11,213 bases of DNA, taken from Asterionellopsis glacialis. Its lineage: Eukaryota > Bacillariophyta > Plagiogrammaphyceae > Rhaphoneidales > Asterionellopsidaceae. The translations under genes and the position numbers were made by a program. The notes beneath the pieces are model-generated. The model was not told where the DNA came from, made no database searches, and worked only from the letters and a program-made list of their open reading frames with translations. Position 1 is the stretch's first letter, and the number at the start of each line of letters is the position of its first letter. This document shows, one piece after another, positions 7,890-11,213 of this stretch. The stretch covers positions 1 to 11,213 of the forward strand of contig WKLE02001410.1 of assembly GCA_014885115.2 (NCBI GenBank), in the 5' to 3' direction.

Positions 7890-8117
7890 TTTAATTGCAT
7901 GATGGTTAGAACCAATAACCTCTGTTATGTTCTGTAGACCAACATTTTCATCATCACATTCATGAAAAGATACAGCAGTTAAAACTGCATTGATAGCATG
8001 CTGTGATGTGTCAAGTCTTTTACCTCCAATGGTTTGTTGGCTATGATGCTCAAAAAACTTTTTAACATTACCAACAATTTTGTTTATATCCAAAAATATT
8101 ATTTGTTTCATGATCAC
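7890..8117 (-). pseudogene. N-terminal helical block of the transposase-like gene
   Basis: The frame holds HHSQQTIGGKRLDTSQHAIN, then AVLTAVSFHECDDENVGLQN and ITEVIGSNHHAIK, which looks like a helix-turn-helix or similar DNA-binding segment that precedes the catalytic part in such proteins. At about 7885 the sensible reading jumps frame to the ANELIEDNKLL stretch. The start of this frame at 8117 has no special meaning: upstream protein-like pieces (ILKYILEEEYFKK) lie in the same frame before a TAA. Confidence 0.5.
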
Positions 8118-8197
8118 TACTTATATTATCTTCTTGAAATATTCCTCTTCAAGAATGTATTTCAGTATTTTTCAGCTCTTACCAAATCCTGTTTTGT

Positions 8198-8300
8198 CAT
8201 AACTTTAAGATGCTGTAGGAGTTGTTGTGCATCCCTTGCATAAGTGTTACATAACTTTAAGATGCTGTAGGAGTTGTTGTGCATCCCTTGCATAAGTGTT
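8198..8300. repeat. Perfect 52-bp tandem duplication
   Basis: The segment beginning CATAACTTTAAGATGC at 8198 is repeated without a mismatch at 8250, and the second copy ends at 8300. The length is 17 codons plus one base, so it shifts the minus-strand frame and introduces a stop right after the first complete copy (HLKVM). The perfect identity points to a recent event. Confidence 0.9.
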
Positions 8301-8433
8301 GTTGTGCATATTACTTTTACTTGATGCACTTTCTTCATTTTTCCATATGATTTTTTTTACATTATTCATCTTTGTCACCTTCTGATGATGTAATGAACTG
8401 TAAGCTGATCTTAACAGTTCTTCCTCATCTAGC

Positions 8434-8472
8434 TTTCTTTTCTTTTCTTTTCTTTTCTTTTCTTTTCTTTTC
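8434..8472. repeat. TTTTC microsatellite, seven perfect units plus a partial one
   Basis: Pentanucleotide TTTTC repeats run from 8438 to 8472, preceded by TTTC at 8434-8437. On the minus strand they translate as runs of Lys, Arg and Glu in every frame, so the open frames crossing this array are an artefact of the repeat. It sits between two protein-like blocks of the broken transposase-like gene. Confidence 0.95.
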
Positions 8473-8575
8473 AACAATTCTTGGTGGTAGTTGTTCCTTC
8501 AGGTAGTTCTGGTGGAACACCTGTAGGAGGAATAAAAAGTTCTTCTCCAACCATGTCACAGTTTTGTTCAACTTA
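8471..8575 (-). pseudogene. Short protein-like block before the microsatellite
   Basis: ATG at 8552-8554 opens a 27-codon frame containing GEELFIPPTGVPPELPEG and ending at TGA 8471-8473. Upstream, in the same frame beyond one TAA, lies an acidic Asn/Glu/Thr-rich linker. The Pro-rich wording and acidic linker are typical of inter-domain sequence. The other minus frame across this stretch has a longer open length but less natural composition. I assign the block to the same broken gene. Confidence 0.4.
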
Positions 8576-8777
8576 GTTTTGGTTGTTATCATTGGTTTGA
8601 ATGACCTCAGTTTCATTTTCACTTCAGAACTCATAGGAAAAAGGTACACCAGTTATTTTCAATATATACTGCTGTACCTTTACATATCAATCTACTTTGT
8701 TTCCAAAATAGGGAGTTGTCTTTATTCCAAAGTTTGGAACAGCATGAATCATGACCATTTTTGCGTTTGTACTTTGG
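8576..8777. other. Weakly coding stretch inside the debris
   Basis: On the minus strand short protein-like pieces can be read (VPNFGIKTTPYFGNKVD near 8685-8735), but no frame stays open or joins cleanly with its neighbours. I see no repeat, hairpin or regulatory site that I would defend. Confidence 0.3.
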
Positions 8778-8996
8778 TTATTCTACAAACTTTGAGTAAA
8801 CCTTTGAACAATTTTTGCATTGAATACTAATAGCAGGCAAACAAACATGCAAACAGGTTGAGTATCTACATACGTTTTTGTGATGAACAATGGATGCATT
8901 GATTATCACTTGTTCCTCAATGTCTATTAGTTCATCCATCTTCACAAAAGTAACAAGTAACAAGAAGGTAACTTTGTAATAAACTTGTGTAGTCAT
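8778..8996 (-). pseudogene. Fragment linked to the transposase-like debris, possible exon
   Basis: The minus frame is open for 72 codons. Its first half (YYKVTFLLLVTFVKMDELID then IEEQVIINASIVHH) is protein-like. After HHKN comes GTATGT at 8868-8873, which would make a reasonable 5' splice site, and the sequence beyond it turns Cys-rich and less natural. This could be a degraded exon of the gene that continues toward 8554. No function can be assigned. Confidence 0.3.
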
Positions 8997-9195
8997 TGGT
9001 TTGTTGTCATGTGTCCTGCAAAATCATACTTCCAAATTATATTATTGTTTTTGAGAAAAACAATAAAAGCATTGCTGGTAAATTAACTGATGTCCTTAAC
9101 TAATGTCTTTTTTTAGGAAATGACACAGATGTGTCATAAAACTCATCCAACGTGCCCCAAAAAAAACAGCATTACAAAAAAACATAATTGGAATA

Positions 9196-9333
9196 TCATT
9201 TTTTTGAATATTGTTCCTTCATAATACAGCAGAAGGTACTTGTAGTTGATTGTTGTGTTTCTAAGATGTCAAACACCTCAACTTGGATGGCAGTTATACT
9301 TGCCCATCTGGTTCCTGATCCTTCCTTTGCATC
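9196..9333 (-). pseudogene. Conserved-looking block after a possible 3' splice site
   Basis: From 9333 the minus strand reads 45 codons to TGA at 9196-9198, including GTRWASITAIQVEVFDIL. Directly before it lies a T-rich tract ending in TTTTTAG, which both closes the frame upstream and looks like a splice acceptor. The block may therefore be an exon of an intron-containing gene whose preceding part lies at 9340-9690. Confidence 0.4.
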
Positions 9334-9339
9334 CTAAAA

Positions 9340-9690
9340 ATGAAACAATAAGAGCTTTTGGTGCAAGTAAACAGAAACAACCAAGCTGTGCATTGCATTG
9401 GTGAATACACAGCCAATGCTTGTGAGATGGTCCTGGAGAAAGAACTCTGGTGGTATTAGTTTGTCCTCTCCTCCAGAGGTATTGCATTGGAAAAACCTTG
9501 GTCTTGACAAATTGGCAGTTCTAGGAAATGGTCAGAATTCAAATACATTTGATAGTACTCTTGGACTACTTTCCATGGCCTGCCAACATCAGAGTGATTG
9601 TGATATTCCCAAAGTGACTTATGTTTCACATCATTGTCCAACAAAAACAGCAAAGCTGGAGAATATGCTGCTGGTCTGATGCTTGCATAT
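9340..9690 (-). pseudogene. N-terminal block of the minus-strand gene, frameshifted
   Basis: Two overlapping minus frames each carry part of what looks like one protein. The first (about 9456-9690) has LWEYHNHSDVGRPW and LPICQDQGFSNAIPLEER, then stops at TAA. The second begins in the overlap and continues with VLSPGPSHKHWLCIHQCN down to about 9340. From memory, wording such as LPI..QGF..A.PL.ER followed by H.WLC.H occurs in diatom repeat-associated proteins. The shift near 9460 is a one- or two-base indel. A plus-strand frame covers the same bases but has less natural composition. Confidence 0.45.
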
Positions 9691-10458
9691 GTAATTAACT
9701 GGCAAACTCATGCTGGCAGGGCCTGTTATAGAAACACGATGAAATTACTGATTACATCCAGTGCTGGCAAAGAGAAACATGATGAAATTACTGATTACAT
9801 CCACCAATTTGAGCAGCTGTTAGCCTGTGAAGGTTGGATGAAAGATGGTAAAAAGGATCCAATGACCATTACAGGTTACAAAGATACTTTTGTTGCTCTA
9901 ATGAATAACTACAAGAAGACTGTGCAATGGACTGAGGGCATGGGTTTGAAGACTACTAAAATCCATCAAACACGCTATATAGTGGATTATATACTGTGGT
10001 TTGGTAGTCCCAAAAATATCAACAGTGCATGTAATGAGAACCATCACATTGACAATACCAAAAATCCAGCCTGTACAACACAAAAACAAGCTGATGTCCT
10101 TGCTGAACAAACAGCTATTCAATATTATCACAAATTTCTGATTAATTTGTCAAAGCACTATGTGGATGCAAATGAAATTAATTTCATTGAAAAAAAAGAA
10201 ATATTTATCAATACATTAACAGGTAAAAAATGCAAATTAGATGTCATCCTATCAGATGAGGTCTACAACTTTATTTTTTATCATCACAAATCATACTCCA
10301 TGACATCAAATTTGGTGCAGTTCCTTGGAGAGTCAGTGTTAGGAGATAGTGTTGGTGCTTGCCCTATGTCAACGGTGGCACAACACAACAATCAGACAAT
10401 CAAAACACAAAAGAAAAGAATACTTTTGTTTGATGATGAGAATTATGAGCTAGTTTAA
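9604..10458 (+). CDS. Transposon-associated protein, 274-codon open frame
   Basis: This is the longest intact plus-strand frame. It is open from the codon after TGA 9601 to TAA 10456-10458. The first in-frame ATG is at 9679, so a real start could be there or farther upstream if 9601 is a mutation. The centre carries GLKTTKIHQTRYIVDYI (about 9943-9993), then FGSPKN, NENHHIDNTK and TTQKQAD. This K-x-HQ...D-x-I...G-x-P-x-N...E-x-x-H...TQ-x-x-x order resembles the C-terminal part of transposase-like proteins I recall from diatoms. The C-terminus is polar. There is no signal peptide or membrane segment. A 43-bp duplication near 9731-9803 sits in its N-terminal third. Codon composition is AT-rich like the surroundings. 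Its 5' end overlaps the opposite-strand block at 9340-9690. Confidence 0.6.
   Translation, partial: YSQSDLCFTSLSNKNSKAGEYAAGLMLAYVINWQTHAGRACYRNTMKLLITSSAGKEKHDEITDYIHQFEQLLACEGWMKDGKKDPMTITGYKDTFVALMNNYKKTVQWTEGMGLKTTKIHQTRYIVDYILWFGSPKNINSACNENHHIDNTKNPACTTQKQADVLAEQTAIQYYHKFLINLSKHYVDANEINFIEKKEIFINTLTGKKCKLDVILSDEVYNFIFYHHKSYSMTSNLVQFLGESVLGDSVGACPMSTVAQHNNQTIKTQKKRILLFDDENYELV
9731..9803. repeat. 43-bp-offset direct duplication inside the 274-codon frame
   Basis: The 30 bases at 9731-9760 recur at 9774-9803 with a single difference, CGAT in the first copy and TGAT in the second. The offset of 43 bases means the two copies are read in different frames (TMKLLIT and HDEITDY). The difference is a CpG to TpG change. 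Confidence 0.85.
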
Positions 10459-10602
10459 ACAGTAAGTTTTATGATGGAGAAATCCAGGAATTTAATAAGA
10501 AGTAAATGTTCAGGAAATATTAGTAAAAGGTAATTTGTGAGTCCGTCTGCTTGCCCATGCATCAATCATCCATCCTCAAGAGTGCCCTACAGGGAGTGTA
10601 CT
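10459..10602. other. Spacer between two convergent remnants
   Basis: This stretch separates the stop of the plus-strand frame from the end of the minus-strand integrase frame. I see no gene, strong hairpin or repeat in it. The 3' boundary of the integrase element, and any LTR, would be expected here on the minus strand, but I cannot find an LTR end. Confidence 0.4.
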
Positions 10603-11079
10603 TCATTCGCTTCCCAAGTGGTCCTGTGTGTGTTTGTAGTACGGCATCACACAACGGTTATTAACTGTCTCTTCCATAATGCCTTTATGGATGTGCACAG
10701 TACCATTCAAAAATACTTGAAGCACTTCATGAGGACCTGTATGAGGATGGTCCATCTTGGAAATTATTCCTGGCTTCTCTAAAGTAATGAGGTCACCTAC
10801 AGAGTTAGTAGTATATTTTCCGATTAGGTCTATATGGACTTGTCTCCATTTCAGGATTTCAGCCTTTTTAGGAGGTAGATGTCCATATTTCATACATTGC
10901 TTTTTACACAGCTGACATTGTTTACATGTCTTGCAGAAGTACTGTATGTGCTTTCTTAGCCTTAGCCAAGTAAAGTGTTGTTGTATGGTTGCTTCTGTAC
11001 AAGTTTCACCTGGATGTGCTAGGTATTCATGATACCAGGCTACAACACCATCAGAAGGGAATCCCATGCCTCTCTGCAC
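10603..11079 (-). pseudogene. Ty3/Gypsy integrase fragment, catalytic core deleted
   Basis: Integrase inserts element DNA into the genome. Residues 15-58 form the HHCC zinc-binding domain: WYHEYLAHPG gives H17 and H22, and CKTCKQC gives C52 and C55. YGHLPPKK and WRQVHIDLIGKYT follow, the latter with the first catalytic Asp at residue 84. The chain then jumps within about ten residues to VGDLITLEKPGIISKM and GPHEVLQVFLNGTVHIHKG, which is the C-terminal beta-rich part that normally lies beyond the core. The second Asp and the Glu are missing, so the fragment cannot be an active integrase. The frame nevertheless stays open across the deletion. It begins near 11085, after a TAA, so the protein's N-terminal part is also gone. 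Confidence 0.8.
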
Positions 11080-11099
11080 ATAACTTTATATCACCTTTT

Positions 11100-11140
11100 G
11101 GGCATAATTTCTTCCCATAAGTAAGGCAAAAATTATGCCC
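11100..11140. repeat. Perfect 11-bp inverted repeat with 19-base loop
   Basis: GGGCATAATTT at 11100-11110 is answered by AAATTATGCCC at 11130-11140. It lies just upstream of the integrase fragment and marks where that element's coding sequence ends. It could be one end or the whole of a small hairpin element. Confidence 0.75.
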
Positions 11141-11213
11141 CAGCAGAAGACAGGGAGTGAACTAAATTTATGCATGTTTTGCGCATAATTTTGGTCTGTC
11201 CATTGAATTTATT
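11141..11213. repeat. AT-rich tail with a further copy of the same hairpin arm
   Basis: GCATAATTT appears again at 11183-11191, and an imperfect complement, AAATTTATGC, lies at about 11165-11174. With the hairpin at 11100-11140 this makes alternating copies of the same arm. The series runs to the window edge, so its full extent cannot be seen. Confidence 0.45.

Larger units (their letters stand above)
6425..8560 (-). pseudogene. Broken transposase-like gene (repeat-associated family), main part
   Basis: The minus strand carries protein-like sequence throughout, shifting between frames. In gene order it includes GEELFIPPTGVPPELPEG (8471-8554), a TTTTC microsatellite, RKLDEEELLRSAYSS (near 8420), a duplicated 52-bp segment, QHAINAVLTAVSF (7970-8010) and ANELIEDNKLLTERKRNKRK (about 7815-7875). 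The 6776-7445 frame then carries a Cys pair (DSCSEC), TDFTAKIDLHA and VDVHYSFAEIL. After TGA at 6773 it continues with KKNNHPMHNTCLDLI, and after one more frameshift with HRFATVDNFKGLHGGYGK (6545-6600). From memory this order of motifs matches a widespread diatom repeat protein with DDE-type acidic motifs. Many stops and at least four frameshifts rule out a working product unless some are introns. Confidence 0.65.

Noticed and set aside
8247..8649. Lys/Arg/Glu-rich proteins crossing 8434-8472
   Set aside because: The charged runs are translations of the TTTTC microsatellite, which is open in all phases.
9398..9679. Plus-strand 93-codon frame
   Set aside because: The minus strand over the same bases carries more natural, conserved-looking blocks in two overlapping frames.
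10537..10782. Plus-strand 81-codon frame
   Set aside because: It is antisense to the integrase C-terminal part.
3853..11079. Gag (4999-3893) and integrase (11079-10603) as one Gypsy element
   Set aside because: Both are on the minus strand, but the order is integrase first, then gag. That is the reverse of a single element, so they are separate fragments.

Overview
The window looks like a stretch of nuclear eukaryotic DNA built almost entirely from transposable-element remains. I see no host housekeeping gene and no tRNA, rRNA or CRISPR array. The Gag, integrase and transposase-like families resemble repeat-associated proteins I recall from diatom and other stramenopile genomes. That comparison is from memory, so the host assignment is tentative.

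Layout. (1) 107-3780, plus strand: a decayed two-part retroelement. It has a Gag-like ORF1 with an altered CCCH-type finger, followed by a reverse transcriptase carrying motifs A, B and C and a connection region, and it breaks off at the start of RNase H. At least 14 in-frame stops and several frameshifts kill it, and ten of those stops are TGA. (2) 3781-4999, minus strand: a well-preserved Ty3/Gypsy-type Gag with a C-x2-H-x4-H-x4-C knuckle. Its frame continues past a TGA but is cut at the junction with element 1, and no pol follows. (3) 4989-5875: about 890 bp bounded by 35-bp imperfect inverted repeats, with an inner 101-bp hairpin, ten copies of the heptamer CTATTTT and a minus-strand coiled-coil reading frame. 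(4) 5880-6420: non-coding, with an inverted repeat and a 34-bp tandem repeat rich in TGATGACATCAT. (5) About 6425-9690, minus strand: coding debris in many frames, most of it probably one transposase-like gene, broken by stops, a TTTTC microsatellite and a 52-bp tandem duplication. (6) 9604-10458, plus strand: an open 274-codon frame, unusually intact for its surroundings, overlapping the last minus-strand block head to head. (7) 10603-11085, minus strand: a Ty3/Gypsy integrase fragment that has lost its catalytic core but keeps its zinc-binding and C-terminal parts in one frame. (8) 11100-11213: short AT-rich inverted repeats that cut off the integrase.

These pieces do not form a pathway. 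They record successive insertion, deletion, small tandem duplication and probable CpG decay. The parts most worth a second look are the inverted-repeat cluster with its coiled-coil frame, the intact 274-codon frame, the core-less integrase frame and the strong TGA bias among the stops.
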